DNA of 42,125 nucleotides, taken from Candidatus Choladousia intestinavium (GTDB lineage: Bacteria; Bacillota; Clostridia; Lachnospirales; Lachnospiraceae). Below the pieces are notes generated by a model. The model saw only the letters and a program-made list of their open reading frames with translations. It was not told where the DNA came from and ran no database searches. The stretch lies in contig DVGK01000007.1 of NCBI GenBank assembly GCA_018712785.1, positions 1 through 42,125 on the forward strand. Reading direction: 5' to 3'. Position numbers and translations under genes: made by a program. Shown here in pieces: positions 33,496 to 42,080 of this stretch (position 1 is its first letter; the number at the start of each line of letters is the position of its first letter).

Positions 33496-35163
33496 ATGGA
33501 CCAGAAACGGAGGCTTCTGATTAATGGAGAGAAGAAAGAATATCCTTCCGGCACCGTTTACCGCAGGATTGCGGAGGAATATCAAAAAGAATATCCGCAT
33601 CCTATCGTGCTGGTTTCCGCGGACGGAAGGCTTAGGGAACTGCATCATACGGCGGAAGAGGGGGCTGCGGTAGAGTTTGTGACGCTCAGCGATAAGGCCG
33701 GATTTGAGGCGTACAGAAGGAGTATGACGCTGCTGCTTCTGAAGGCCATCTACCATGTGGCAGGAGACAATTCAAGAATTGAGCGCGTGGGGATTCATTT
33801 CGCGGTGGGGGACGCGTTTTACTGTACAATGCAGGGGGAGGTTCCTCTGAATCAGATTTTTCTGGATCAGGTAAAGGCCTATATGAAAGAGATGGCGGAG
33901 AAGGCTCTTCCCATAGAGAAATATGCTGTGGCTACGTACGAGGCCATAAAGAAATTCAGGGAATACAGAATGTACGATAAGGAACAGCTTTTCTATTACA
34001 GGAGATCCTCCAGGGTGAATCTGTACAATCTGGACCGGTTTGAGGATTATTTTTACGGTTATATGGTTCCGGATACCTCTTATCTGAAGGTGTTTGACCT
34101 GCAGCTTTTTCAGGACGGCTTTGTACTGCTGCTTCCGGAACAGCAGGATCCCGAGCATCTGGTTCCTTTTAAGCCGGATCTGAAGATCTTCCATGTGCAG
34201 AAGCATTCCATGGAGTGGGGAAAGAAGCTGGGAATTCCAACCGTAGGAGCGCTGAATCACTACATCGTACACCATAATGCCAAGGAGCTGATTATGATTC
34301 AGGAAGCGTATCATGAGAAGCAGATCGCGGAGATGGCAGAGCAGATCGCGGAGAATCCGGAGAAGAAGATTATTCTGATCGCAGGGCCTTCCTCATCGGG
34401 AAAGACCACCTTTTCCCACAGGCTCAGCACGCAGCTTTCGGTTTACGGTCTTAAACCGTACGCGATCGCGGCGGATGACTACTTTGTAAACCGGGAGAAT
34501 ACGCCTCTGGACCATGAGGGAAAACCGGATTTTGAATGTCTGGAGGCCATTGACGCCAAGCAGCTGAACCAGGATATGCTGGCCCTGCTTGGGGGAGAGA
34601 CAGTGGAGATTCCCACTTTTAATTTTAAGACGGGGAAAAGAGAATACAAAGGCAACTATAAAACCATGGGACGGGAAGACATTCTGATCATTGAGGGGAT
34701 TCACTGTCTCAATGACAGGTTGACCTGGAGACTTCCCAGAGAGAGTAAATGCAAGATTTATATCAGCGCCCTGACGCAGCTGAACATTGATGAACATAAC
34801 CGGATCCCCACCACAGACGGCAGGCTTCTGCGAAGAATGGTAAGGGACGCCAGGACGAGAGGATCGGACGCCAGAAAAACGCTTCAGATGTGGAGCTCTG
34901 TGCGCAGGGGAGAAGAGAATCATATCTTTCCCTTCCAGGAGGAAGCGGATATGATGTTTAACTCGGCTTTGATTTATGAACTGGCAGTTCTGAAGATGTA
35001 CGCGGAGCCTCTTCTGTTTTCTATCAGACAGGATGAGCCGGAGTATCAGGAGGCAAAGCGTCTTCTGAAATTTCTCGATTATTTTCTTCCAATTCCCAGC
35101 GATGATATTCCTAATAATTCTCTGATACGGGAATTTATCGGCGGGGGCTGCTTTGGAATCTGA
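33496..35163 (+). CDS. Uridine kinase-like nucleoside kinase with TGS domain
   Basis: The 555-residue protein is a fusion. Residues 1-65 look like a TGS domain and about 70-250 like the editing-type second domain of threonyl-tRNA synthetase. About 290-480 is a phosphoribulokinase/uridine kinase domain with the P-loop GPSSSGKTT (near residue 297), followed by EGIHCLND. The family is common in clostridia. It probably phosphorylates a nucleoside; the role of the synthetase-like half is not known. The start has GGAAAGGAG upstream. Confidence 0.88.
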   Translation: MDQKRRLLINGEKKEYPSGTVYRRIAEEYQKEYPHPIVLVSADGRLRELHHTAEEGAAVEFVTLSDKAGFEAYRRSMTLLLLKAIYHVAGDNSRIERVGIHFAVGDAFYCTMQGEVPLNQIFLDQVKAYMKEMAEKALPIEKYAVATYEAIKKFREYRMYDKEQLFYYRRSSRVNLYNLDRFEDYFYGYMVPDTSYLKVFDLQLFQDGFVLLLPEQQDPEHLVPFKPDLKIFHVQKHSMEWGKKLGIPTVGALNHYIVHHNAKELIMIQEAYHEKQIAEMAEQIAENPEKKIILIAGPSSSGKTTFSHRLSTQLSVYGLKPYAIAADDYFVNRENTPLDHEGKPDFECLEAIDAKQLNQDMLALLGGETVEIPTFNFKTGKREYKGNYKTMGREDILIIEGIHCLNDRLTWRLPRESKCKIYISALTQLNIDEHNRIPTTDGRLLRRMVRDARTRGSDARKTLQMWSSVRRGEENHIFPFQEEADMMFNSALIYELAVLKMYAEPLLFSIRQDEPEYQEAKRLLKFLDYFLPIPSDDIPNNSLIREFIGGGCFGI

Positions 35164-35229
35164 GAATATCGGCGAATCAGGAAAGTCCGCTGCGGCATAC
35201 TAGGTGGAACGATAAGCAAAGGAAAAAGG

Positions 35230-37161
35230 ATGAAAAGACTACAGCGAACAGGAAAGATGATTTTCTTTAATATAAAAATCTTGGCGGGCTTTCAGGCTGT
35301 CTTTAAGCTGCTGCTGTTTTTTCTCCTGTATCCTCTTTCACTGCGCCTGTTTTCATTTACCATGCGGGTGACAGGATTTCCCTATCTGACGAAGGAAAAT
35401 ATATTTTCTTTTGTCGGACATCCTGTCACGCTTCTTTTTTTCCTCTTTATGCTTTTTCTGTTTACGGCGTGTTCGATCTATGAGGGGGCAGTGATGATTA
35501 CCGTTCTGGAACTGTCCAGGCAGAAGAAAAAAGCGCGTTTCTTTGCCACAGCGCTTTTTGCGCTGGAGCAGTGGAAGCGTCTTTGGTGCCGGCCGAATCG
35601 GCCGCTTTTTTTGCTGCTTTTGTTTCAGACTCCTCTTTTTGGAGTTGGAATGTCGGCAAGCCTTTTTGCCACGGTCAGCGTACCGGAATACATTGTCCGG
35701 TATTTTCTGGAGAATCCGGTGTTTTTGGGAACTGTGGGAGTCTGCATTTTTCTGTCAGTTCTGCTTTTGCCTTCAAGGATTTATTCTTTTCATTTTTTTA
35801 TAATCGAGGGACTTTCCTCAGAGGAAGCGCAGAAAAAGAGCAGAAAGTTAAGCAGGCGCCACCGGGGAACGGATGCCGGGCTTCTGATACTGGCTCAGAT
35901 TGCCCTGGTGTTTTTTTATTTTATCTTTATTTTTGCCGGTATTTTTCTGCTCCTGGCCTTTCTCTGGCTTTTAAAAGAAATTTTCCGTACAGAAGTTCTC
36001 TCAGCAACGGCTGTCTGGACTTTTCTCTCTGTGATCTGGGCGGTATTTACTTCTTTCAGTACACCGGTTTCCTGCTTTGTTCTCAGTCTTTTATTTTATT
36101 CCCGCCAGCAGCGAGCCAAGGAGCCGCAGACCAGACTGTCAGCTCCTGCCGCAGGCGGCAATTCACCATGCGCTTGCGTGGATAATATTCGGCCAGCGCT
36201 CCCAGAGGGGCTGTGTGCCGGCAACGCATGCTTAGCGCCTGCTGATGCGGAGCAATACCCTTCTGCATGGCAGCACGGAAAGTTTGATGCCCAGGCAGCT
36301 TTTACGGCAGCGGCGCTTCTGCTTTCAGGCGTTTTTTTTCTCCACAGTCTTCAGCAGGACGCCTATAATCTCAATGTAGAAGAGATCAGGACCCTGGAGG
36401 TTACGGCCCACAGAGGAGCCTCTGCGGATTATCCGGAAAATACCATGAGCGCTTTTGAGGGAGCGGCTGAGCTGGAAGCCGACTGGATCGAACTGGATGT
36501 CCAGCAGACCAGGGACGGAGAAATTATCGTACTTCACGATACGAACTTGAAGAGAACCACGGGGGTAAATAAAAGTACCTGGGAGCTTACTCTGGATGAA
36601 ATTCTCCAGCTGGATGCCGGCAGCTTTTTTGACGAATCCTTCGCAGGCGAGAGAATTCCCCTTCTGTCGCAGGTGATTGAGTTTGCCAAGGACAGGGAGA
36701 TTCGACTGAATATCGAGCTGAAGCCAACCGGACATGAGACGGATTTTGAGAAAACAGTGGTGGATCTGATCGTATCCCAGGGATTTGAAGGTCAGTGTGT
36801 AGTTACCTCACAGATGTACGGGGTGCTGGAGCGGGTGAAGGAATATAATCCGGATATCACCACGGTTTATGTTATGAGTCTGGCATACGGAAGCATCACG
36901 GCTCTTTCGGCAGCAGATCATTTCAGCGTGAACGCCCGCAGCGTAACCAAAACTCTGGTAGACCGGGTCCATGAAAAGGGGAAGCAGCTGTATGTATGGA
37001 CCGTGAATACGGAAAAAATGATTGCCAGGATGATAGAGCTGAATGTGGACAATATTATTACGGACCGGATTTCTCTGGCAAAGGAGACGATTTACGCTGA
37101 AAAGACCAGTGGGCTGATCCAGGATTACACAGATACAATTTTCGCGATTTTTTCCGGATAA
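35230..37161 (+). CDS. Membrane-anchored glycerophosphodiester phosphodiesterase
   Basis: Residues 1-290 form the GPDPase membrane domain with about six helices. A GDPD barrel follows (about residues 388-630): VTAHRGASADYPENT with His394, then IELDVQ, HDTNLKRTTG, and later LNIELKP and TVYVMSL. It cleaves glycerophosphodiesters to glycerol 3-phosphate and an alcohol, possibly from lipid or teichoic acid turnover at the membrane. A further helix (about 353-370) precedes the barrel. Residues of about 295-350 are an odd linker, rich in Ala, Pro and four Cys and without family sequence, that coincides with hairpin repeats in the DNA. Confidence 0.92.
   Translation: MKRLQRTGKMIFFNIKILAGFQAVFKLLLFFLLYPLSLRLFSFTMRVTGFPYLTKENIFSFVGHPVTLLFFLFMLFLFTACSIYEGAVMITVLELSRQKKKARFFATALFALEQWKRLWCRPNRPLFLLLLFQTPLFGVGMSASLFATVSVPEYIVRYFLENPVFLGTVGVCIFLSVLLLPSRIYSFHFFIIEGLSSEEAQKKSRKLSRRHRGTDAGLLILAQIALVFFYFIFIFAGIFLLLAFLWLLKEIFRTEVLSATAVWTFLSVIWAVFTSFSTPVSCFVLSLLFYSRQQRAKEPQTRLSAPAAGGNSPCACVDNIRPALPEGLCAGNACLAPADAEQYPSAWQHGKFDAQAAFTAAALLLSGVFFLHSLQQDAYNLNVEEIRTLEVTAHRGASADYPENTMSAFEGAAELEADWIELDVQQTRDGEIIVLHDTNLKRTTGVNKSTWELTLDEILQLDAGSFFDESFAGERIPLLSQVIEFAKDREIRLNIELKPTGHETDFEKTVVDLIVSQGFEGQCVVTSQMYGVLERVKEYNPDITTVYVMSLAYGSITALSAADHFSVNARSVTKTLVDRVHEKGKQLYVWTVNTEKMIARMIELNVDNIITDRISLAKETIYAEKTSGLIQDYTDTIFAIFSG
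36154..36254 (+). repeat. Two hairpin-repeat copies inside the GDPD gene
   Basis: Copy one (36154-36181) is GGCGGCAA followed by an imperfect hairpin, CCATGCG with TGCGTGG. Copy two (36218-36254) is CCGGCAAC followed by a hairpin with CGCCTGCTG in its upper part. The second shares CGGCAAC and CGCCTGCTG with 37842-37877. The stretch is translated in frame as an Ala/Pro/Cys-rich linker. Confidence 0.45.
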
Positions 37162-37180
37162 AACAGCTTAAAGGAAGAGC

Positions 37181-37209
37181 TTTACAGAAAATCTTCCTTA
37201 TGATACAAT
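37181..37209 (+). promoter_or_regulatory. Candidate rnpB promoter
   Basis: TTTACA (37181-37186) and TACAAT (37204-37209) are 17 bp apart. Transcription would start near 37216, about 130 bases before the RNase P RNA. The interval contains a perfect hairpin, CAGCCG (37227-37232) with CGGCTG (37237-37242). The leader would have to be removed by processing, or a closer promoter may exist. Confidence 0.5.
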
Positions 37210-37343
37210 GCAAGAGCAGTATGAGACAGCCGCATCCGGCTGCGCGGCAGGCGTGGCTGTGTGCGGTTTTGTACAGATCTGACAGACTCTTTTCGGAAGG
37301 AGAATGTAAATTTGGGGCGCGGCCCCTTTATTTCCGGAAGAGT

Positions 37344-37692
37344 ATGGTAAGTAGGATAAATGGTCGCGGCTGGCCAGACGAAAGAGGCCAGGTGAGGAAA
37401 GTCCGGGCTTCACAGGGCAGGATGCCGGATAACGTCCGGTGGAGGCGACTCTAAGGAAAGTGCAACAGAAATGAACCGCCAGCTAAGGCTGGTAAGGGTG
37501 GAAGGGCAGTGTAAGAGACTACCGCCTCCCCGGTAACGGGGAGGGCACATGTAAACCCCATCCGAAGCAAGACCGCAAGGAAGCGTATGGCGGCCCGTCA
37601 GCTTCAGGTAGGTCGCTGGAATCTGCCGGCAACGGCAGATCTGGATAGATGACCATTCACGACATAACCCGGCTTATCGTCCTGCTTACCAT
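37344..37692 (+). ncRNA. rnpB: RNase P RNA, bacterial type A
   Basis: The RNA subunit of RNase P cleaves the 5-prime leader from tRNA precursors. The conserved GAGGAAAGTCCGGGC is near 37392-37406 and its distant partner ACATAACCC lies near 37661-37669. The ends pair as P1 (ATGGTAAG at 37344-37351 with CTTACCAT at 37685-37692). The layout is the ancestral type A rather than the Bacillus type B, as expected for clostridia. The exact ends are estimated from P1 pairing. No clear terminator follows. Confidence 0.93.
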
Positions 37693-37751
37693 TTCAGATC
37701 TGATTCCGTCCGGTTAAGAAAGTCTTAAGAAAACTAGCGGGAAAGCCTTAT

Positions 37752-37780
37752 TTGTTTTCGCAAAGGGGCTATGCTATAAT
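37752..37780 (+). promoter_or_regulatory. Promoter of the surface protein gene
   Basis: TTGTTT (37752-37757) and TATAAT (37775-37780) are 17 bp apart, and TGC just before the -10 makes it an extended -10 promoter. The leader to 37926 is about 140 bases. Confidence 0.6.
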
Positions 37781-37841
37781 TTCTGTAAGATAAAAACTCC
37801 CTGCTGTGTGCAGCTGACTGCAGCGGCGGAAAGTCCGGAAT

Positions 37842-37877
37842 GGCGGCAACCTTCGCATCGCCTGCTGCGTCGCGAAG
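37842..37877 (+). repeat. Hairpin-repeat copy in the surface protein leader
   Basis: GGCGGCAAC is followed by CTTCGC (37851-37856) pairing with GCGAAG (37872-37877), an internal 2x2 loop, and an inner CGC/GCG stem with loop CTGCT. It shares CGGCAAC and CGCCTGCTG with the copy inside the GDPD gene. Confidence 0.45.
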
Positions 37878-37925
37878 ATGCCTGGCAGGGCATACTGTGT
37901 GGGATACATGAAAGGAAGGGGTACT

Positions 37926-40900
37926 ATGAAAAAGAGGCAGAAGAAAATTTTTGGAATCCTGCTGTCCTGTCTCCTGGCAGTTTCACCTGTGATGCAGGCA
38001 GGGGCGGCTACGGAGTACGATGCGGCAAATGGAGTCAACGCCCAGCTTTTATTTCCTGGGGACAGCCTTACAGGAGCTGGCGGGGCGATTGTGAGAGGGG
38101 AAGAAACTCTGTCTGAGGGAGGCAGTTGGACCAATGACGACAAAGGAATCGTCTATGCGGCAACGTCCAATCCGGACAACGGCACCATAGAACTGGAGAC
38201 AGTAGGCTACATGCTTGATGTGGAGAACGGAACATCCAGCACGGACGCCCAGATCAGCGGCAACCATTATACCTTCGGGGAGTGGGAGAAGCCGGAGGTT
38301 TCTACAGACAGAGCTTACTATCCGGAGGGAACTACTGTAAAGATTACGGCGGCGGAAGCGCCTGAGGGAATGGAGTTTTCCGGCTGGAAGACGGAGGATT
38401 CTGTAGACCTGGCGGACGCTTCGTCGGCGGAGACCACGTTTACTATGCCGGACAGGGGAGTGACTCTTACGGCAGAGTATCGGGAGATACAGCAGGAAAC
38501 TCAGGGAACGACGGAGGCGGTTCAGAATTCCACGGAGACTTCTGCTCCGGAGACTGCGGAAACTTCAGGGGAAACAGCCGAAACCTCTGTTCCGGAATCC
38601 ACTTCCGCCGGAGACGATAGTACCGTAGTGATCGGCGGAACCGAAGGAAGCACAGATATTGTGATCGGCGGAGAGGAAGATCATTCCCAGAGCGAGACAG
38701 CTCAGACGTCGGGTTCCTATACCCTCACGGTGGAGAATGGTACAGGAAGCGGCAGCTATACGGCAGGCTCTGTAGTGACTGTAGAAGCACAGGATCCTAC
38801 AGGCGCTGACAGTATTTTTGCGGGCTGGTTCATCTCCAGCATGAATGCTGGCGGCCTTACGGATGAGAGCGGGCAGAGTGTGGATTTAAGCCAGGCCTCT
38901 CTTACTTTCGTAATGCCGGAGGCAGATGTGACCCTGACCGCACAGTTTTCCGCACCGGAGACACAGGTTCAGAGCGAGGAGAGCGAGACGGCATCTGAGA
39001 GCGAAACACAGGTTCAGAGTGAGACAGCATCTGAGAGCGAAACACAGGTTCAGAGCGAGACAGTAACGGAGAGCGAAACACAGGTTCAGAGCGAGACGGC
39101 ATCCGAGAGCGAAACGCAGGCTCAGAGTGAGACAGTATCCGAGAGCGAGACGCAGGCTCAGAGTGAGACAGCATCCGAGAGCGAAACACAAGTTCAGAGT
39201 GAGACAGTCCCTGAATCAGGAAGCCAGAGCGAGAGCAGCACCGAGCCGATTGTAGAAATTCAGTCCGAGACTACACAGGCTGAGACAGCAGCGGTTCAGG
39301 AGAGCGAGACAACGCCTGCGACAGAGCAGTCGGAAACACCGGAGACGTATCAGGTAACCGTAGAGGATGGTTCCGGAAGCGGCACGGCTGAAGCGGGAAC
39401 CACTGTGAATATTGAGGCGGACCAGAAGGAAGGCTACACCTTCCAGGCGTGGAGCGTGACAGAAGGCAACGTAGGTCTTGTGGATCCCAGCGAGGAAGTG
39501 ACCAGCTTCGTGATGCCGGCAAGCAACGTAACTGTGCTGGCTCAGTATGTGCCGACCCAATATACAGTGACTTTGGAAAATGCTGTTACAGCAGATTCTG
39601 CAACTGCTTACGCGGCTGGTACGACAGTGACGGTGACGCCTGCTGACCGGACCAGCGAGAAACTTCAGTTTGACCACTGGGAGGTACGTCAGGTGGCAGC
39701 TGATGGAACCGAGACAGAGATGAAGCTGCAGGATAATAAGGTTGGCACTCTGGCATTCCAGATGCCCGCAAGCAATATAAAGGTAACGGCTGTCTATACG
39801 GAGATGCCCTCTGTTTATACAGTGACAGTGGCCAACGGAACCCTGGAGGGCGGTACGTCGCAGACGACAGTGGAAGAGGGAACCAGCATCACAGTGACTG
39901 CCAATCCCAGCGCTGCCGGCTACGCATTTTCCAGATGGCTGGTGAATAACGGCACTGTAGATCTGGGAGACGCGATTTATAATTCCACTATGACTCTGCA
40001 GGTGAATCAGGATCTTACCATTCAGGCGGAATATGAAGGCATTCCTTATGATATAACGGTGGAAGACGGAGCGGCAAATTATGAGAGCGCCGTTGCGGGT
40101 ACTGTGGTTACGATTACGGCAGACGAAGCGCCGGAAGGACAGGAATTTGACTACTGGCAGGTAGACACAGGCAATGTGACTCTTGCGGATTCACAGAGCG
40201 AGACAACTACCTTTGAGATGACCAGCGCCGCTGTACAGATTTCAGCCCATTACCGGCAGGTAGAGTATGAAGTAACGGTGGAAAACGGAAGCAGCGCGGC
40301 AGACTTCTATTATATGGATGACACGGTAACGGTCAGCTCCAATTATCCGGCCAGCGGAAGAGTCTTTGATCAGTGGGTGGCAGTCAGCGGAAATGTTACC
40401 TTCGCGGATGCCTCCAGATGGCAGACCTCCTTTACAATGCCCTCCTCAGACGTAGTGGTTCGTGCTACCTATAAGGATGGTCCCTCTCCGGACAATAATC
40501 AGATTCAGAATATTGTAGCCGGAGGAGAGTATTATACAGGCGACACGATCTCCTTTACAGCAGCCGGCGCCGGAATGTCTAATTCCAATCCGAATCCGGG
40601 TGATTACCGGTACCGTCCGGCCAGCTACCAGATCGGAAATGTGACAGGGACGTGGCAGGGTTCACCTTATACAATTTCCATGGCTATTAACGCCACAGGA
40701 GAGTATACACTGAAGGTGATTTTCAACCGGGATGTGTACGATGGAAGCAACTGGGTAGCGGACGGAACCACCGATACAAAATCCGTGACTTTCCGTGTCG
40801 TTACGAGAGCGGCAGGCGTAGCCACCGGCGATGAGACACCCATCTACCAGGTGATCGCCATAGCGGCCGTTGCCTGTGTGATTTTTGTGGGTCTTCTGGT

Positions 40901-40928
40901 AACGGTTCTCAGGAAGAGAAGAAGATAA
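37926..40928 (+). CDS. Large repeat-containing surface protein with C-terminal membrane anchor
   Basis: The 1000-residue protein has a signal peptide (MKKRQKKIFGILLSCLLAVS, likely cleaved after AGA near residue 27) and about seven InlB-B-like beta repeats of 70-90 residues, each of the form YxVTVENG...GxxVTITA...FxxWxV...FxMPxxxVxxxAxY. A Ser/Glu/Thr/Gln-rich tract follows the second repeat, and a final membrane helix ends RKRRR. No LPXTG is present; GVATGDETP lies before the helix. It is probably an adhesin or cell-surface structural protein. The start at 37926 has GGAAGGGG upstream. No partner gene or sortase is nearby. Confidence 0.88.
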   Translation: MKKRQKKIFGILLSCLLAVSPVMQAGAATEYDAANGVNAQLLFPGDSLTGAGGAIVRGEETLSEGGSWTNDDKGIVYAATSNPDNGTIELETVGYMLDVENGTSSTDAQISGNHYTFGEWEKPEVSTDRAYYPEGTTVKITAAEAPEGMEFSGWKTEDSVDLADASSAETTFTMPDRGVTLTAEYREIQQETQGTTEAVQNSTETSAPETAETSGETAETSVPESTSAGDDSTVVIGGTEGSTDIVIGGEEDHSQSETAQTSGSYTLTVENGTGSGSYTAGSVVTVEAQDPTGADSIFAGWFISSMNAGGLTDESGQSVDLSQASLTFVMPEADVTLTAQFSAPETQVQSEESETASESETQVQSETASESETQVQSETVTESETQVQSETASESETQAQSETVSESETQAQSETASESETQVQSETVPESGSQSESSTEPIVEIQSETTQAETAAVQESETTPATEQSETPETYQVTVEDGSGSGTAEAGTTVNIEADQKEGYTFQAWSVTEGNVGLVDPSEEVTSFVMPASNVTVLAQYVPTQYTVTLENAVTADSATAYAAGTTVTVTPADRTSEKLQFDHWEVRQVAADGTETEMKLQDNKVGTLAFQMPASNIKVTAVYTEMPSVYTVTVANGTLEGGTSQTTVEEGTSITVTANPSAAGYAFSRWLVNNGTVDLGDAIYNSTMTLQVNQDLTIQAEYEGIPYDITVEDGAANYESAVAGTVVTITADEAPEGQEFDYWQVDTGNVTLADSQSETTTFEMTSAAVQISAHYRQVEYEVTVENGSSAADFYYMDDTVTVSSNYPASGRVFDQWVAVSGNVTFADASRWQTSFTMPSSDVVVRATYKDGPSPDNNQIQNIVAGGEYYTGDTISFTAAGAGMSNSNPNPGDYRYRPASYQIGNVTGTWQGSPYTISMAINATGEYTLKVIFNRDVYDGSNWVADGTTDTKSVTFRVVTRAAGVATGDETPIYQVIAIAAVACVIFVGLLVTVLRKRRR
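38982..39227 (+). repeat. 36-bp tandem repeats encoding a SETASESETQVQ linker
   Basis: Six full 36-bp units start at 38982 and run to 39197, with a partial seventh to about 39227. Each encodes 12 residues such as SETASESETQVQ. Nearly identical units can gain or lose copies by slipped replication without shifting the frame. Confidence 0.9.
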
Positions 40929-40962
40929 CAGGAGATAACAGCGAAAAGCGATGAGAAAAGAA

Positions 40963-40993
40963 GAAGCCCGGCGCGGGAAAAGCGCCGGGCTTC
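40963..40993. terminator. Bidirectional terminator between the surface protein and PHP genes
   Basis: A perfect 12-bp stem, GAAGCCCGGCGC (40963-40974) with GCGCCGGGCTTC (40982-40993), has a 7-base loop. A/T-rich runs follow on both strands. Confidence 0.85.
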
Positions 40994-41020
40994 AATTTGT
41001 TCTTCTGCTTTTTCCAAATT

Positions 41021-41923
41021 TCAGTCCTCTCCAGCCTGATGAGAGGGATTGGACTGTGCGGAAAGCTCCAACGGATACCGGGAATCTCTGCCGGTGCGAA
41101 GCTGAGTCAAAATTTCATAGGGGATGGAAAGATTTCCCCGACCGCTTCCTATGTGGATCAGAGGTTTATTCTTTCCATGGAAATCGGAGCCGCCGCTGGG
41201 CAGAAGAGAGAGAGTTTGGCAGGCTTCCAGAAGAAGGGACTCCTGCTGCGGCGTATGGGTGGAATAATAAACTTCCATGCCTATAAGACCGTTTTCTTTA
41301 AGGAGCCTTAGAAGGGTGAAGAGCTCCAGGGAAGAGAACTTATACTGAAAGGGATGGGCCAGCACAGGGATCCCATGATACTGGCGCAGCAGGGCTACCA
41401 CCTGGGCAGGGTGAATCTTCACTCTTGGAACAAAGTAAGGACAGCCATAGTTCAGTTTGGTCCTGAAAGCAGTATCTATGTCAGGCGTATAGCCGTGCTC
41501 TGTCAGATATCTGGCAAAATGAGCTCTGGTCCATACCGTGTCCCCGAAGCGGGCCTGCATCTTTTCAAAAGAAATATCCAGACCATCCTGCTGCATTTTA
41601 CAGATGATTTTTCTGTTTCTGTCCAGACGGTTTTTTCGGTACAGCCTTACCTGCTCATGAAAACCGGAAGCCGTATAGTCCGGTTCAAGCCCCACAATAT
41701 GGATGTCCTGGCCTTGATATTCCGTAGAAAATTCAATTCCGGGAACCACTTCGATTCCCTGCTCCCGGCCGGCCTTAAGAGCCCTTGGTATACCATCGGC
41801 TGTATCGTGATCCGTCAGGGCAAAAGCCTTAAGTCCGGCTTTCGCAGCCTGCACCACTAGCTCTTCCGGTGTCATGGTTCCGTCAGAAAAAGTTGAATGA
41901 GTGTGAAGATCAATTCTGTCCAT
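41021..41923 (-). CDS. PHP-domain phosphoesterase
   Basis: The 300-residue protein opens MDRIDLHTHSTFSDGTMTPEEL, the first metal-binding motif of PHP domains, and continues with ALTDHDT, VVPGIEFSTEY, a later HPFQ and the final GGSDFHG. This is the YciV/TrpH-like group, which includes nucleoside 3-prime,5-prime-bisphosphate phosphatase (RNase AM). The exact substrate is not shown by the sequence. The start at 41923 has AAAGGAG upstream; an extension to 42007 runs towards the tRNA and lacks domain sequence. It is a single gene following the tRNA. Confidence 0.9.
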   Translation of the reverse strand: MDRIDLHTHSTFSDGTMTPEELVVQAAKAGLKAFALTDHDTADGIPRALKAGREQGIEVVPGIEFSTEYQGQDIHIVGLEPDYTASGFHEQVRLYRKNRLDRNRKIICKMQQDGLDISFEKMQARFGDTVWTRAHFARYLTEHGYTPDIDTAFRTKLNYGCPYFVPRVKIHPAQVVALLRQYHGIPVLAHPFQYKFSSLELFTLLRLLKENGLIGMEVYYSTHTPQQESLLLEACQTLSLLPSGGSDFHGKNKPLIHIGSGRGNLSIPYEILTQLRTGRDSRYPLELSAQSNPSHQAGED

Positions 41924-42008
41924 AGGGTTTCTCCTTTGATATTTTTGCGGCAGCCGAATGATACGATTAAGAAACAAAAAAAGCCATTCCACTGAATGAC
42001 TTTTCAAG

Positions 42009-42080
42009 CAGTTCGTACGAGAATCGAACTCGTGTTTCCGCCGTGAGAGGGCGGCGTCTTAACCTCTTGACCAACGAACC
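42009..42080 (-). tRNA. tRNA-Glu (CTC anticodon)
   Basis: The cloverleaf folds: acceptor GGTTCGT with ACGAACT, D stem GTC/GAC, anticodon stem CCGCC/GGCGG around CTCTCAC (anticodon CTC), and T stem ACGAG/CTCGT around TTCGATT. It reads GAG codons. No CCA is encoded, so it must be added. The first acceptor pair is G-U and the discriminator is G. Confidence 0.93.

Noticed and set aside
37781-37925. Known riboswitch (for example cyclic-di-GMP) in the surface protein leader
   Set aside because: The leader is structured, but I could not match conserved aptamer sequences. The structure is explained by the hairpin repeat.
38982-39227. Regular 36-bp repeats considered as a CRISPR array
   Set aside because: The units are directly adjacent with no spacers, and encode a periodic protein linker in frame.
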